64,000 nucleotides of DNA from Ensifer sp. IC3342. Lineage in GTDB: Bacteria; Pseudomonadota; Alphaproteobacteria; Rhizobiales; Rhizobiaceae. The stretch is taken from assembly GCF_020193655.1 (NCBI RefSeq), contig NZ_JADYVE010000001.1, positions 124,001 to 188,000 on the forward strand. The letters run 5' to 3'. Below are positions 1-9,943 of the stretch, piece after piece. Positions within the stretch are counted from its first letter, which is position 1, and every line of letters starts with the position of its first letter. Below the pieces are notes generated by a model. The model saw nothing but the letters and a program-made list of their open reading frames with translations. It was not told the DNA's origin and ran no database searches. The position numbers were made by a program, and so were the translations under genes.

Positions 1-195
1 ATGATGATCGGCAAGCCAGTTCTCACCGAACCGCTCCGTTCCAGATTTCCTCGAATTGCCCAGCCAATCTCCACCCTTGAGGGCGCATCCGCAACGTAAA
101 CCATTTGTTAAGGTTAATATTCACAGGCGAGGTTCGGCTTGCGAGCGGCCATGCTGCGAACTATGCGTAGGCCCTTCCCTGTGCATGGACCCGTT
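1..195. other. Window edge, no confident gene
   Basis: The left edge holds no gene I can support. A minus-strand frame is open from an ATG at 102-104 to the window edge (about 34 codons) and could be the start of a divergent gene, but it has no visible Shine-Dalgarno sequence. A short plus-strand frame runs from 1 to 99. The stretch at about 100-125 is AT-rich with two close GTTAA-type words, as expected of a promoter region. Confidence 0.3.
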
Positions 196-1127
196 ATGAT
201 CGTCATCTTCGAGAGCGTTCTGCCCATCTTCCTCCTGGTGCTTCTTGGAGTGGCTTCGACGGTCGAAGCTCATTGATCAAAGGCTTTGGATCGGGCTTGA
301 GCAGTTCGGCTACTATCTTCTTTTTCCGGCGCTGCTCTTCTCGACCTTGGCCGAGGCGGACTTCACCGGCATGAAGGCCGATGCAACGGCGATTGCGACT
401 ATCGGCAGCGTTGCGGCGATGTCGGCCGCACTCCTTCTGAGTTGGCCGCTCTTGCGCAGCCGCCAGACCTCCGGCGCCACCTTCACCTCGATCTTTCAGA
501 CGGCGACGCGCTGGAAGGCCTTCATTGCGCTCGCCGTTGCGCAAAAGCTCTACGGCGAGCTCGGCCTCAGCCTGACCGCGCTGGTGATGACGCTGATCAT
601 CATCCCGATCATTTCTACAATGTCGCCGTGCTCGTGTGGTTCGGCAGCGGCAGCCGCGGCCCCGGGCTCTTCTTCTTGAAGATCATCACCAATCCTTTGA
701 TCATTCGTCGGCGCTTGGCATATCGTTCAACATCAGCGGGATCGAGCTCTACACACCGGTGATGACGGCGATCGACATGCTGGGGACGGCCTCGCTCAGC
801 CTCGGCCTCGTCATGGTCGGCGCCGGGCTCAAGATCGCCGATGCATTGAGGCCGAGCGGCGCGGCGCTGCTAGCGGTCGCGCTCAAGCTAATCGTCATGC
901 CGGCCCTTATGGTCGGAGCAAGTGCGCTGCTCGGCATTCGCGGGGACGCATTACTCGTCATCGCGCTCGGCGCGGCAGTGCCGACAGCCATGAACGGCTA
1001 CCTTCTTGCCAAGCAGATGGGGGGAGATGCAGAACTCTATGCCGCAGTCGCGACGATTCAGACCGCAGTATCCTTCTTCACGATACCCCTCGTCCTTATC
1101 GCCACCCGCTACGTCGCCGCTGGATAG
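196..1127 (+). pseudogene. AEC-family (auxin efflux carrier-like) transporter, broken by three frameshifts
   Basis: The pieces together spell an AEC/malonate-type permease of about 310 residues with many hydrophobic helices. The ATG at 196 opens frame 1 (MIVIFESVLPIFLLVLLGVA), which hits a stop at 274-276. The homologous text resumes in frame 2 near 250 (LRRSKLIDQRLWIGLEQF), moves back to frame 1 near 610 (FYNVAVLVWFGSGSRG), and moves to frame 3 near 705 (ALGISFNISGIELYTPV), which runs to the TAG at 1125-1127. No continuous reading frame exists, so no full-length permease can be made without recoding. The 3' end overlaps the convergent acyl-CoA dehydrogenase by 19 bases. Sequencing error is the main alternative, because three indels sit in one gene while neighbouring genes are intact. 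Confidence 0.75.
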
Positions 1128-2761
1128 AGCAGATCGAGGACGTAGGCAGAATCGAAGCGCGAATCGAGCATGCCGTAAGTCGACCGCCAGCCCGCCGCCA
1201 GGCGCGACTCCAGAAATGCGTCGGCGATGCGTCCCGCGCCGAGCCTGTAGAGTTCGGCGGCCGCGGCCGCGAGCGCGAGCTGTTCGACCAGCACGCGCGC
1301 CGCGCCTTCGTCGCGCTCGCAAAGCGACATCGCCGCACGCAAAACGTCGATCGTCTTGCGACCGGAGGGGCCAAGATCGCGGCTGAAGATTCCGAAAAGC
1401 TGTTCGAACAGCTCCTTGCGGCGCCCAAGCACGCGCAGCACGTCGAGAGCCATGACGTTGCCGGATCCCTCCCAGATGGCGTTGACCGGCGCCTCGCGAT
1501 AGTGCCGGGCGAGCGCGCGCTCCTCGACATAGCCGTTGCCGCCGAGGCATTCCATTGCCTCGTAGATCAAGCCGGGAGCGATCTTGCAGCACCAGTATTT
1601 CGCGACCGGCGTCATGATGCGGGCATAGGCGGCATCCTCGGCACTGCCATGCGCTTTGTCGAAGGCATCGGCAAGACGGAACGACAGCGCGCTCGCCGCC
1701 GCGACGTCGAGCGCCATGTCGGCCAGAACTCGCGTCATCATCGGCTGGCTGATCAGCACCTTGCCAAAGACCTTGCGGCCGCGCGTGTGGTGAACAGCTT
1801 CGGCGAGCGAGGCACGCATCATGCCAGCGGAAGCGAGCGCGCAGTCGAGCCGCGTCAATGTCACCATGTCGAGAATTGTGCGGATGCCTGCGTCGGGCGT
1901 TCCGAGGACGAAGCCGAACGTATCGGAAAACTCCACCTCCGACGAAGCATTGGAGCGATTGCCGAGCTTGTCCTTCAGACGCTGGAAGCGCAGTCCGTTG
2001 GCGGAACCGTCCTCGAGCAGGCGCGGCACCAGGAAGCAGCCGAGCCCGTCGCGCGTCTGCGCGAGCATCACGAAAGCATCGCTCATCGGCGCGGACATGA
2101 ACCACTTGTGGCCATTCAGACGGTAGATGCCCTCCCCCACGCGCTCCGCGGTCGAGGTGTTGGCCCGGACGTCGGTGCCGCCCTGCTTCTCCGTCATGCC
2201 CATGCCGATGGTGACGGCGCTCTTCTGCATCCATGGGCGGTTGGAGGAATCATATTTGCGCGAAAGGATCTTCGGCGCCCATTCCTTCTGGACCGCCGGA
2301 GACGCGGTGATGGCGGCGACCGACGCACTGGTCATCGTCAGCGGGCAGAGATGGCCGCATTCGAGCTGTGCCGTCAGGTAGAAGCGGATCGCCCTCGCCT
2401 TGTGCGAGCGGCCTCTTTCATCCGCCAGGTTCTCCCAGGCGGATGAATGCAGGCCCGTCGTCATCGACCGGCGCATCAGTGCGTGCCAGGCCGGATGAAA
2501 CTCGACGACATCGAGGCGCTCACCGCGCGGGCCGTGGGTCTTCAGCTTCGGCACGCCCTCGTTCGCCATGCGCGCCAGTTCCTGCGCTTCCGGCGAAGTA
2601 ACATAACGCCCGAGTACGTCGAATTCGTCACGCAACGTCTTCGGCATGCTCGACGTTATATCGACGACAAGAGGATCGGAGCGATAGGCGTTGACACCGG
2701 ACCAGGGTTTTGGCTGGTTCAGCTCGGCGAGTTTCTGTTCAGTCCGGTTCATCTGATTCAT
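1109..2761 (-). CDS. Acyl-CoA dehydrogenase, AidB-like
   Basis: A 550-residue FAD-dependent acyl-CoA dehydrogenase-fold protein of the AidB subgroup. The length, the N-terminal extension ending in HPAWHALMRR, the flavin-site motif GMGMTEKQGGTDVR in the middle domain, and the C-terminal block YEAMECLGGNGYVEE followed by HYREAPVNAIWEGSGNVMALD are typical of AidB and its homologues. E. coli AidB is induced during the adaptive response to alkylation and binds DNA, but whether this copy acts in alkylation protection or in acyl-CoA metabolism cannot be told from sequence. It is monocistronic, convergent with the broken transporter and divergent from pyrB. The start at 2761 gives a clean N-terminus; MNRTEQKLAEL, four residues later, is an alternative. 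Confidence 0.85.
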   Translation of the reverse strand: MNQMNRTEQKLAELNQPKPWSGVNAYRSDPLVVDITSSMPKTLRDEFDVLGRYVTSPEAQELARMANEGVPKLKTHGPRGERLDVVEFHPAWHALMRRSMTTGLHSSAWENLADERGRSHKARAIRFYLTAQLECGHLCPLTMTSASVAAITASPAVQKEWAPKILSRKYDSSNRPWMQKSAVTIGMGMTEKQGGTDVRANTSTAERVGEGIYRLNGHKWFMSAPMSDAFVMLAQTRDGLGCFLVPRLLEDGSANGLRFQRLKDKLGNRSNASSEVEFSDTFGFVLGTPDAGIRTILDMVTLTRLDCALASAGMMRASLAEAVHHTRGRKVFGKVLISQPMMTRVLADMALDVAAASALSFRLADAFDKAHGSAEDAAYARIMTPVAKYWCCKIAPGLIYEAMECLGGNGYVEERALARHYREAPVNAIWEGSGNVMALDVLRVLGRRKELFEQLFGIFSRDLGPSGRKTIDVLRAAMSLCERDEGAARVLVEQLALAAAAAELYRLGAGRIADAFLESRLAAGWRSTYGMLDSRFDSAYVLDLLYPAAT

Positions 2762-2888
2762 GGGCCGGTTCTAGCGCAAGTTTCGCAGGCGCGAAACAGG
2801 CGCGCCCTGGGGCCGACGCAAGTTTTCTGCGGAACGGGTGGCGCACCGCTTGCCCGGCCCGGGGCCACGCTTTATAGAGCGGGCCAAT

Positions 2889-2991
2889 CTACAGCGCCGC
2901 GCGTCTCATCAGACGCGCAAAGGTCGCTGTAGCATTTTGAATTGCTGCGTGTTTTTTCCTTAAATCGAGGTCGATTTAAGGAGACATGCAG
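2889..2991 (+). repeat. Rhizobial intergenic palindromic mosaic element, full copy 1
   Basis: A two-part palindromic unit. Part one has outer arms CTACAGCG (2889-2896) and CGCTGTAG (2925-2932) enclosing inner arms GCGCGTCT (2899-2906) and AGACGCGC (2911-2918). Part two has 11-base arms CCTTAAATCGA (2958-2968) and TCGATTTAAGG (2971-2981) inside imperfect CTGCGTGT/ACATGCAG arms. Near-identical units occur at 31163-31266, in part at 50655-50720, and in reverse at 20469-20520. The layout matches the short mosaic palindromes (RIME/A-B-C type) known from Sinorhizobium intergenic regions. It ends about 20 bases before the pyrB start. Confidence 0.85.
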
Positions 2992-3012
2992 TAGAGAGTG
3001 CAAGGGCGGCTC

Positions 3013-3954
3013 ATGATCACTTTCCCGCATCGCCACCTGCTCGGCATCAAGGGCCTCACGGAACAGGATATCACGCTCCTGCTCGATCGCGCCGACGAAG
3101 CCGTCAAGATCTCCCGGCAGAGGGAGAAGAAAACCTCCTCACTGCGCGGGCTGACGCAGATCAATCTCTTCTTCGAAGCCTCGACCCGGACGCAGTCCTC
3201 GTTCGAACTGGCGGGCAAGCGTCTCGGTGCCGATGTGATGAACATGTCCGTCGGCAATTCCTCGGTGAAGAAGGGCGAGACGCTGATCGATACGGCCATG
3301 ACGCTGAATGCGATGCATCCCGACGTGCTGGTCGTGCGCCACTCTTCGGCGGGTGCGGCGGCACTGCTTGCCCAGAAAGTTTCCTGCTCGGTCGTCAATG
3401 CCGGCGACGGTCAGCACGAGCACCCGACCCAGGCGCTGCTTGACGCACTGACGATCCGCCGCGCCAAGGGCAAGCTCTCGCGGATCATCGTCGCGATCTG
3501 TGGCGACGTCCTGCATTCGCGCGTCGCCCGATCCAACATTCTGTTGCTTAACCAGATGGGAGCGCGCGTGCGCGTTGTCGCCCCGGCGACACTGCTCCCC
3601 TCCGGGATCGCGCAGATGGGCGTCGAGGTCTATCACTCCATGGCGGAAGGGTTGAAGGACGCGGATGTCGTCATGATGCTGCGGCTGCAGCGCGAGCGCA
3701 TGGCCGGCTCTTTCGTGCCCTCGGTGCGCGAATATTTCCACTATTACGGCCTCGACGCCGAAAAGCTGAAAGCGGCCAAGGACGATGCGCTGGTGATGCA
3801 CCCGGGCCCGATGAACCGAGGCGTCGAGATCGCTTCCGAAATCGCCGACGGTCCGCAGAGCGTCATCGAACAGCAGGTCGAGATGGGCGTTGCCGTGCGC
3901 ATGGCCGTGATGGAAACGCTTCTCCTTTCGCAGAACCAGGGGCCGCGCCTATGA
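3013..3954 (+). CDS. pyrB: Aspartate carbamoyltransferase catalytic subunit
   Basis: PyrB condenses carbamoyl phosphate and aspartate to carbamoyl aspartate, the committed step of de novo pyrimidine synthesis. The 313-residue protein carries the carbamoyl-phosphate loop [10 protein letters not shown], the block [16 protein letters not shown], the substrate motif HPTQALLD, and [11 protein letters not shown] near the C-terminus. I chose the ATG at 3013, with AAGGGCGG about 8 bases upstream; a GTG at 2998 would add five residues. The stop overlaps the next gene by four bases (ATGA), implying translational coupling to the dihydroorotase-like partner. No separate PyrI regulatory gene is present here. 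Confidence 0.96.
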   Translation: MITFPHRHLLGIKGLTEQDITLLLDRADEAVKISRQREKKTSSLRGLTQINLFFEASTRTQSSFELAGKRLGADVMNMSVGNSSVKKGETLIDTAMTLNAMHPDVLVVRHSSAGAAALLAQKVSCSVVNAGDGQHEHPTQALLDALTIRRAKGKLSRIIVAICGDVLHSRVARSNILLLNQMGARVRVVAPATLLPSGIAQMGVEVYHSMAEGLKDADVVMMLRLQRERMAGSFVPSVREYFHYYGLDAEKLKAAKDDALVMHPGPMNRGVEIASEIADGPQSVIEQQVEMGVAVRMAVMETLLLSQNQGPRL

Positions 3955-5243
3955 CCAGACCACTCGTTCTGAACAACCTGCGCATCGTCGATCCTTCGCG
4001 CAATCTCGACGAAACGGGTACGATCATCGTCGGCAGCGACGGCCGCATCCTTGCAGCCGGCAGCGACGCCCAGAACCAGGGCGCGCCGGACGGCGCGTTC
4101 GTCAAGGACTGCGCCGGCCTTACGGCAGTCCCGGGCCTTGTCGATGCACGCGTCTTCGTCGGCGAGCCCGGAAGCGAGCATCGCGAGACGATCGAGTCCG
4201 CCTCCCGCGCGGCAGCGACAGGCGGCGTCACTTCGTTCATCGCCATGCCCGACACAGATCCGGTCATCGACGAAATCGCCCTCGTCGAGTTCGTGCAGAA
4301 GACCGCGCGCGACAAGGCGCTCGTCAACATCCATCCGGCTGCAGCCCTCACCAAGGGGCTGCTCGGGGAAGAGATGACCGAAATCGGGCTGCTTCGCGAC
4401 GCGGGCGCCGTCTGCTTCACCAACGGACGGCAGCCGGTTCACGACACGCTGGTTCTGCGCCGCGCCATGACCTACGCGCGCGAATTCGGCGCGGTCGTCG
4501 CGCTTGAGGCCCGCGACAAATATCTTGGCGCCAACGGCGTCATGAACGAGGGCTTGCTCGCAAGCTGGCTTGGCCTTCCGGGCGTGCCGCGCGAAGCGGA
4601 GATCATTCCGCTCGAACGCGACCTTCGCATCGCCGGGTTGACCAGGGCCGCCTACCACGCCGCCGAGATTTCCGTGCCGGAGTCGGCAGACGCCGTGCGA
4701 GTCGCGCGGGAGCGCGGAACCAACGTCACCTGCGGAATCTCGATCAATCATCTGACGCTGAACGAAAACGACATCGGCGAATATCGGACGTTCTTCAAAT
4801 TGTCGCCTCCGCTGCGCGGCGAAGACGATCGCGTTGCGATGGCCGAGGCCCTTGCAAACGGCACGATCGACATCATCGTATCGTCGCATGATCCACAGGA
4901 TGTCGACACCAAGCGCCTGCCCTTCTCCGACGCGGCTGATGGCGCGATTGGTCTTGAAACCCTGGCGGCTGCGGCCCTTCGGCTCTACCACAGCGGTCAG
5001 GTGCCGCTAATGCGGCTGATCGATGCGATGTCCACGCGCCCGGCCGCGATCTTCGGCCTCGACGCGGGCACGCTGAAGCCGGGCGCGAAAGCCGATATCA
5101 CCGTTCTCGACCTCGAGGAACCCTGGGTCCTATACGAGAAAGCGTTGGTTTCCCGCTCGAAGAACACGCCTTTTGAAAATGCCCGCTTTACCGGACGGGT
5201 CGTCCAAACTTATGTTGCGGGCAAGCTGGTGCATTCAGCGTAA
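3951..5243 (+). CDS. pyrC: Dihydroorotase-like protein (PyrC/PyrX) lacking metal ligands
   Basis: A 430-residue amidohydrolase-fold protein coupled to pyrB by an ATGA overlap. It aligns with class I dihydroorotases, but the zinc site is degraded. The DxHxH motif reads D65-A-R-V-F69, so both histidines are gone. The segment normally reading SDDG(R)P reads TNGRQP (around 157-162). The HxED segment reads VALEARD (183-189). The TDHAPH segment reads SSHDPQ (311-316). In Pseudomonas-type ATCases an inactive PyrC' is needed structurally for PyrB assembly, and the gene pair here looks the same. I infer a structural ATCase partner; the true dihydroorotase would then lie elsewhere. The symbol follows common annotation and does not imply activity. 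Confidence 0.9.
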   Translation: MTRPLVLNNLRIVDPSRNLDETGTIIVGSDGRILAAGSDAQNQGAPDGAFVKDCAGLTAVPGLVDARVFVGEPGSEHRETIESASRAAATGGVTSFIAMPDTDPVIDEIALVEFVQKTARDKALVNIHPAAALTKGLLGEEMTEIGLLRDAGAVCFTNGRQPVHDTLVLRRAMTYAREFGAVVALEARDKYLGANGVMNEGLLASWLGLPGVPREAEIIPLERDLRIAGLTRAAYHAAEISVPESADAVRVARERGTNVTCGISINHLTLNENDIGEYRTFFKLSPPLRGEDDRVAMAEALANGTIDIIVSSHDPQDVDTKRLPFSDAADGAIGLETLAAAALRLYHSGQVPLMRLIDAMSTRPAAIFGLDAGTLKPGAKADITVLDLEEPWVLYEKALVSRSKNTPFENARFTGRVVQTYVAGKLVHSA

Positions 5244-5273
5244 GACCGGAGCTGTTAGGCGGGGGAGGAACCG

Positions 5274-5885
5274 GTGGAGTTATTATCCTGGCAGCTCGGG
5301 CTGCCCGCGACGTTCGCATGTCTCGTCTTCGGCTATCTTCTGGGGTCGATCCCCTTCGGCCTCATTCTCACCCGCATGGCAGGCCTCGGTGACGTCCGCC
5401 AGATAGGCTCGGGCAACATCGGCGCAACGAACGTGCTTCGGACCGGCAACAAGAAGCTTGCCGCGGCGACCCTCCTCCTCGATGCGCTCAAGGGCACGGC
5501 AGCTACCGCCATCGCCTCTCTTTGGGGCCTCGAGGCTGGCCTTGCCGCCGGCCTTGCCGCTTTCCTCGGACATCTCTATCCGGTCTGGCTCTCGTTCAAG
5601 GGCGGCAAAGGTGTGGCAACCTATATCGGCGTGCTGCTGGGCCTGGCACCGGTGATGGTGCTCATCTTTGGTGCAATCTGGCTCGCTATGGCCAAGATCA
5701 CGCGTTACTCGTCGCTGAGCGCCCTCACTGCCACCGTCATCACGCCAGTTGCACTCTATGCGACCGGATATGGAAAAGTGGCCCTGCTGTTCGCAATCAT
5801 GACCGTTATCACCTGGATCAAGCATCGCACCAATATCCAGCGACTGCTCAGCGGCACGGAAAGCCGGATCGGAGAAAAGGGATAA
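5274..5885 (+). CDS. plsY: Acyl-phosphate:glycerol-3-phosphate acyltransferase PlsY
   Basis: PlsY transfers an acyl group from acyl phosphate to glycerol-3-phosphate, the first committed step of phospholipid synthesis, in the inner membrane. The 203-residue protein is mostly hydrophobic with about five membrane spans and shows the family loops [27 protein letters not shown] and [13 protein letters not shown]. The start is GTG at 5274, placed by a strong GGGGGAGGAA five bases upstream. It lies 30 bases after pyrC and its TAA overlaps the dprA ATG (TAATG), so it is probably cotranscribed with the pyrimidine genes although its function is unrelated. Confidence 0.93.
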   Translation: MELLSWQLGLPATFACLVFGYLLGSIPFGLILTRMAGLGDVRQIGSGNIGATNVLRTGNKKLAAATLLLDALKGTAATAIASLWGLEAGLAAGLAAFLGHLYPVWLSFKGGKGVATYIGVLLGLAPVMVLIFGAIWLAMAKITRYSSLSALTATVITPVALYATGYGKVALLFAIMTVITWIKHRTNIQRLLSGTESRIGEKG

Positions 5886-7036
5886 TGTTGAACGTCAGCG
5901 CCCAACGCACAGGAATCGCGCTGACGGAACGGCAGAAAATCGCCTGGCTCCGGCTGATTCGCAGCGACAATGTCGGTCCCGCCACCTTCCGGGATCTGAT
6001 CAATCACTTCGGCACGGCAGAGGCGGCGCTTGAAGCGCTGCCCGACCTTTCCCGGCGCGGCGGCTCGGATCGAACATTCCGCATTGCGACGGTCGCGGAT
6101 GCGGAACGGGAGCTCGAGGCGGCGCACCGGTTCGGCGCCGTCTTCGTCGGGATCGGCGAGCCGGACTATCCGCCGGCATTGAGGGAGATCGATGGCGCTC
6201 CGCCGCTGCTTGCCATGAAGGGCAATATCCGAACGGCAACGCGCCCTTCCCTCGGCATTGTCGGTTCGCGCAATGCGTCCGTGAGCGGAGCGAAGTTCGC
6301 CGCCATGATCGCGCGCGATGCCGGGACGGCGGGCTATGTCATCACTTCGGGGCTTGCCCGTGGCATCGATACCGCCGCCCATCGCGCAAGCCTCCGAACC
6401 GGCACGATCGCGGCACTCGCCGGCGGCCTCGACCAGCCCTATCCGCCGGAGAATATCGGGCTGTTGCAGGAGATGACATCCGACGAAGGATTGGCGATCA
6501 GTGAAATGCCCTTCGGCTGGGAACCCCGGGCGCGCGATTTTCCGCGGCGAAACCGGCTCATCGCCGGCATCAGTCTCGGGGTCACCATCGTCGAGGCGGC
6601 CAATCGGTCCGGTTCGCTGATTACCGCCCGCTATGCCGCCGATTTCGGCCGGCTGGTCTTCGCCGTTCCCGGATCGCCACTCGATCCGCGCTGCCATGGC
6701 ACGAACGATCTCTTGAAACAAGGCGCGACGGTTACGACGTCTTCAGCCGATGTTCTGGAGGCACTGGCGCCGCTCACGCGAGACGACCTCCTGACCCGTC
6801 TGGACATCAAGGAGCCGACGATTGAAAACACGCGGGCAGCACCTGCGGCACCGGACGACAGCGAGCGCAATCGCATCATCGAGGCGCTCGGGCCGACGCC
6901 GGCCGAAATCGACGATATCATCCGCCACACTGCGCTCTCGGCGTCGCAGGTTCACCTCGTGCTTCTTGAACTGGATCTCGCGGGCCAGCTCTGCCGGCAT
7001 GGGACAAACATGGTGTCTCTTGTCCCCAAAGAATGA
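5885..7036 (+). CDS. dprA: DNA-processing protein DprA (DNA protecting protein)
   Basis: A 383-residue DprA/Smf protein, which in competent bacteria binds incoming single-stranded DNA and loads RecA; its role in rhizobia is unclear. An N-terminal SAM/HhH-like region (LRLIRSDNVGPATFRDLI) is followed by the Rossmann-like core with GIVGSRNASVSGAKFA, TSGLARGIDTAAHRASL, SEMPFGWEPRARDFPRRNR and EAANRSGSLITARYA. A C-terminal winged helix (IIRHTALSASQVHLVLLEL) ends the protein. The ATG overlaps the plsY stop by one base (TAATG). The open frame extends upstream into plsY, but that part is only a shadow. A 229-base gap follows before topA. Confidence 0.93.
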   Translation: MLNVSAQRTGIALTERQKIAWLRLIRSDNVGPATFRDLINHFGTAEAALEALPDLSRRGGSDRTFRIATVADAERELEAAHRFGAVFVGIGEPDYPPALREIDGAPPLLAMKGNIRTATRPSLGIVGSRNASVSGAKFAAMIARDAGTAGYVITSGLARGIDTAAHRASLRTGTIAALAGGLDQPYPPENIGLLQEMTSDEGLAISEMPFGWEPRARDFPRRNRLIAGISLGVTIVEAANRSGSLITARYAADFGRLVFAVPGSPLDPRCHGTNDLLKQGATVTTSSADVLEALAPLTRDDLLTRLDIKEPTIENTRAAPAAPDDSERNRIIEALGPTPAEIDDIIRHTALSASQVHLVLLELDLAGQLCRHGTNMVSLVPKE

Positions 7037-7265
7037 CCTGCCAGTGCAGGCAGTCGCACACCGTCGAAACACACGCAGACTTGCAGAGAGAAACGACCCT
7101 CGGTTGAAAAAACTCGGAAATTGCCGTTTGGTTGCGGTCTGTGGCGATATTGCTATTTTCAATGAAACCCCTTGACCGCGCCCGAATCCCTGTCCATTTC
7201 GTGGCGTCAATATCCGGCGCGCCGCATTTGCGCTCTGCCAAAAGAGATTGTCTCAGAGAATGACG

Positions 7266-9941
7266 ATGAATGTTGTAGTGGTGGAATCGCCTTCCAAGGC
7301 CAAGACGATCAACAAGTACCTGGGCCCGGGCTACAAGGTGCTTGCTTCGTTCGGCCACGTGAGGGACCTGCCGGCCAAGGATGGATCGGTGCGGCCGGAC
7401 GAAGACTTCGAGATGTCCTGGGAGGTCGACGGCGCTTCAGCGAAACGCATGAAGGATATCGCAGACGCCGTGAAATCGTCGGACGGCCTGATTCTCGCAA
7501 CCGACCCGGATCGCGAGGGTGAGGCAATCTCCTGGCATGTGCTGGACCTTCTCAAGAAGAAGAAGGTCATCGGCGACAAGCCGGTCAGGCGCGTCGTCTT
7601 CAACGCGATCACGAAAAAGGCCGTGCTCGATGCAATGGCCGAGCCTCGCGATATCGATATCTCGCTGGTCGATGCCTATCTCGCCAGACGCGCCCTCGAC
7701 TATCTCGTCGGCTTCAATCTTTCCCCCGTCCTCTGGCGCAAGTTGCCGGGCGCGCGCTCGGCCGGCCGTGTGCAGTCCGTGGCGCTGCGTCTCGTCTGCG
7801 ATCGCGAAGCGGAAATCGAACGTTTTGTCACCGAGGAATACTGGAACATTTCGGCGCTCTTGAAGACGCCGCGCGGCGACGAATTCGAAGCGCGTCTGGT
7901 CTCGGCCGACGGCAAGCGGCTGCAGCCGAAAGCGATCGGCAATGGCGACGAGGCTAATCGGCTGAAGGCCCTGCTCGATGGCGCGAGCTATGTTGTCGAG
8001 AGTGTCGAGGCAAAGCCGGTCAAGCGCAATCCGGCGCCGCCCTTCACCACCTCGACGCTGCAGCAGGCGGCCTCTTCCAAGCTCGGCTTCTCCGCCTCGC
8101 GTACGATGCAGGTAGCGCAGAAGCTTTACGAGGGCGTCGACATCGGCGGAGAGACTGTCGGTCTCATCACCTACATGCGTACCGACGGCGTGCAGATGGC
8201 GCCCGAGGCGATCGACGCTGCGCGCCGGGCGATCGGCAGCCAGTTCGGTGAACGGTATTTGCCGGAGAAACCCCGGTTTTACGCCACCAAGGCGAAGAAC
8301 GCCCAGGAAGCGCACGAGGCCATCCGCCCGACGGATTTCAACCGTGTGCCCGACCAGGTGCGCCGCTTCCTCGACGGCGACATGCTCAAGCTTTACGACC
8401 TCATCTGGAAGCGCGGCATTGCGAGCCAGATGGCTTCGGCCGAAATCGAGCGGACGACCGCCGAGATCATTGCCGACAACGGCGGCAAGAAGGCAGGCCT
8501 CAGGGCCACCGGTTCGGTGATCCGTTTCGACGGCTTCATCGCGGCCTATACCGACATGAAGGAAGACGGCGAGCAGACCGATGACGGCGACGAGGGCGGC
8601 CGGCTGCCGGAGATCAACGCGCGGGAGAACCTCGCCAAGCAGAAGATCAACGCCACCCAGCACTTCACCGAGCCGCCGCCGCGCTACTCGGAAGCGACGC
8701 TGATCAAGAAGATGGAAGAACTCGGCATCGGCCGTCCTTCGACCTATGCCGCAACCGTCACGACACTCCTCGACCGGGACTATGTGACGACCGACAAGCG
8801 CAAGCTGGTGCCCCAAGCCAAGGGCCGCCTTGTAACAGCCTTCCTGGAGAGCTTCTTCACGCGCTATGTGGAGTATGACTTCACGGCGTCGCTCGAGGAG
8901 AAGCTCGACCAGATTTCCGCCGGCGACCTCAACTGGAAGGACGTCCTGCGCGAGTTCTGGAAAGACTTCTTCTCCCAGATCGAAGACACCAAGGAGCTGC
9001 GCGTCACCAACGTGCTCGATGCCCTCAACGAGGAACTGGCACCGCTCGTCTTCCCGAAGCGTGAGGACGGCAGCGATCCGCGCATCTGCCAGGTCTGCGG
9101 GACCGGAAAACTCTCGCTGAAACTCGGGAAATACGGTGCGTTCGTCGGCTGCTCCAATTACCCGGAGTGCAACTACACGCGCCAGCTTTCTTCCGAAAGC
9201 AACGGCGACGCGGAAGCATCGGTATCGAACGAGCCGCAGAGCCTCGGCAAGGATCCGCATACCGGCGAGGAAATCACGTTGCGCAGCGGGCGGTTCGGTC
9301 CCTATGTCCAGCGCGGCGAAGGCAAAGACGCAAAGCGCTCCAGCCTGCCGAAGGGCTGGACGCCGGCATCGATCGACCATGAAAAGGCCATTGCACTGCT
9401 GTCGCTGCCGCGCGACATCGGCGCGCATCCGGAAACCGGCAAGATGATCTCCACCGGTCTCGGCCGCTACGGACCCTTCGTGCTGCACAACGGCACCTAC
9501 GCCAATCTGGATTCGATCGAGGATGTCTTCGCGATCGGGCTCAACCGCGCGGTTTCGGTGCTCGCGGACAAGCAGTCGAAGGGCGCCAACGGCTCCCGCG
9601 GGCGTACCGCGGCCGCGGCGCTCAAGGAACTCGGTGAACACCCGGACGGCGGCCCGATCACCGTGCGCGACGGGCGGTTCGGCCCCTATGTAAACTGGGG
9701 TAAGGTCAACGCCACGCTGCCGAAGGGCAAGGACCCGCAATCCGTGACCGTCGAGGAGGCGCTGGCGCTCATTGCCGAACGAGCCGCCAAGGGCGGCACG
9801 ACGAAAGGCAAGGTGACCAAAGCCAAGTCAACGACGGCAAAGACCGCCAAGACTGCAACGAACGGCGTGGCAGAGACCGCCAAGCCGAAGACCGTCTCCA
9901 AGGCGAAATCGAAAACGGCCGCGAAGGCCAAGAAGGACTGA
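7266..9941 (+). CDS. topA: DNA topoisomerase I
   Basis: TopA is a type IA topoisomerase that relaxes negative supercoils. The 891-residue protein starts with the Toprim domain (VVVESPSKAK at 4-13, DPDREGE at 80-86). The active-site tyrosine is Y303 in LITYMRTDG. One four-cysteine zinc finger lies near 607-635 (CQVCGTG, then GCSNYPEC), followed by three topo C-terminal repeats marked GRFGPYVQRG, GRYGPFVLHN and GRFGPYVNWG. The tail is Lys/Ala-rich (KAKSKTAAKAKKD), as in many alphaproteobacterial TopA proteins. I chose ATG 7266 (MNVVVVES); ATG 7260 and TTG 7248 are in frame, and the Shine-Dalgarno is weak for all. rnr starts 2 bases after the stop. Confidence 0.95.
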   Translation: MNVVVVESPSKAKTINKYLGPGYKVLASFGHVRDLPAKDGSVRPDEDFEMSWEVDGASAKRMKDIADAVKSSDGLILATDPDREGEAISWHVLDLLKKKKVIGDKPVRRVVFNAITKKAVLDAMAEPRDIDISLVDAYLARRALDYLVGFNLSPVLWRKLPGARSAGRVQSVALRLVCDREAEIERFVTEEYWNISALLKTPRGDEFEARLVSADGKRLQPKAIGNGDEANRLKALLDGASYVVESVEAKPVKRNPAPPFTTSTLQQAASSKLGFSASRTMQVAQKLYEGVDIGGETVGLITYMRTDGVQMAPEAIDAARRAIGSQFGERYLPEKPRFYATKAKNAQEAHEAIRPTDFNRVPDQVRRFLDGDMLKLYDLIWKRGIASQMASAEIERTTAEIIADNGGKKAGLRATGSVIRFDGFIAAYTDMKEDGEQTDDGDEGGRLPEINARENLAKQKINATQHFTEPPPRYSEATLIKKMEELGIGRPSTYAATVTTLLDRDYVTTDKRKLVPQAKGRLVTAFLESFFTRYVEYDFTASLEEKLDQISAGDLNWKDVLREFWKDFFSQIEDTKELRVTNVLDALNEELAPLVFPKREDGSDPRICQVCGTGKLSLKLGKYGAFVGCSNYPECNYTRQLSSESNGDAEASVSNEPQSLGKDPHTGEEITLRSGRFGPYVQRGEGKDAKRSSLPKGWTPASIDHEKAIALLSLPRDIGAHPETGKMISTGLGRYGPFVLHNGTYANLDSIEDVFAIGLNRAVSVLADKQSKGANGSRGRTAAAALKELGEHPDGGPITVRDGRFGPYVNWGKVNATLPKGKDPQSVTVEEALALIAERAAKGGTTKGKVTKAKSTTAKTAKTATNGVAETAKPKTVSKAKSKTAAKAKKD

Positions 9942-9943
9942 CG

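Noticed and set aside
1-104. Minus-strand frame open to the window edge, ATG at 102-104
   Set aside because: Could be a gene start, but only about 34 codons are visible, without a Shine-Dalgarno or recognised motif.
7037-7265. Gap before topA inspected for riboswitch or repeat
   Set aside because: No stable hairpin or repeat unit was found.
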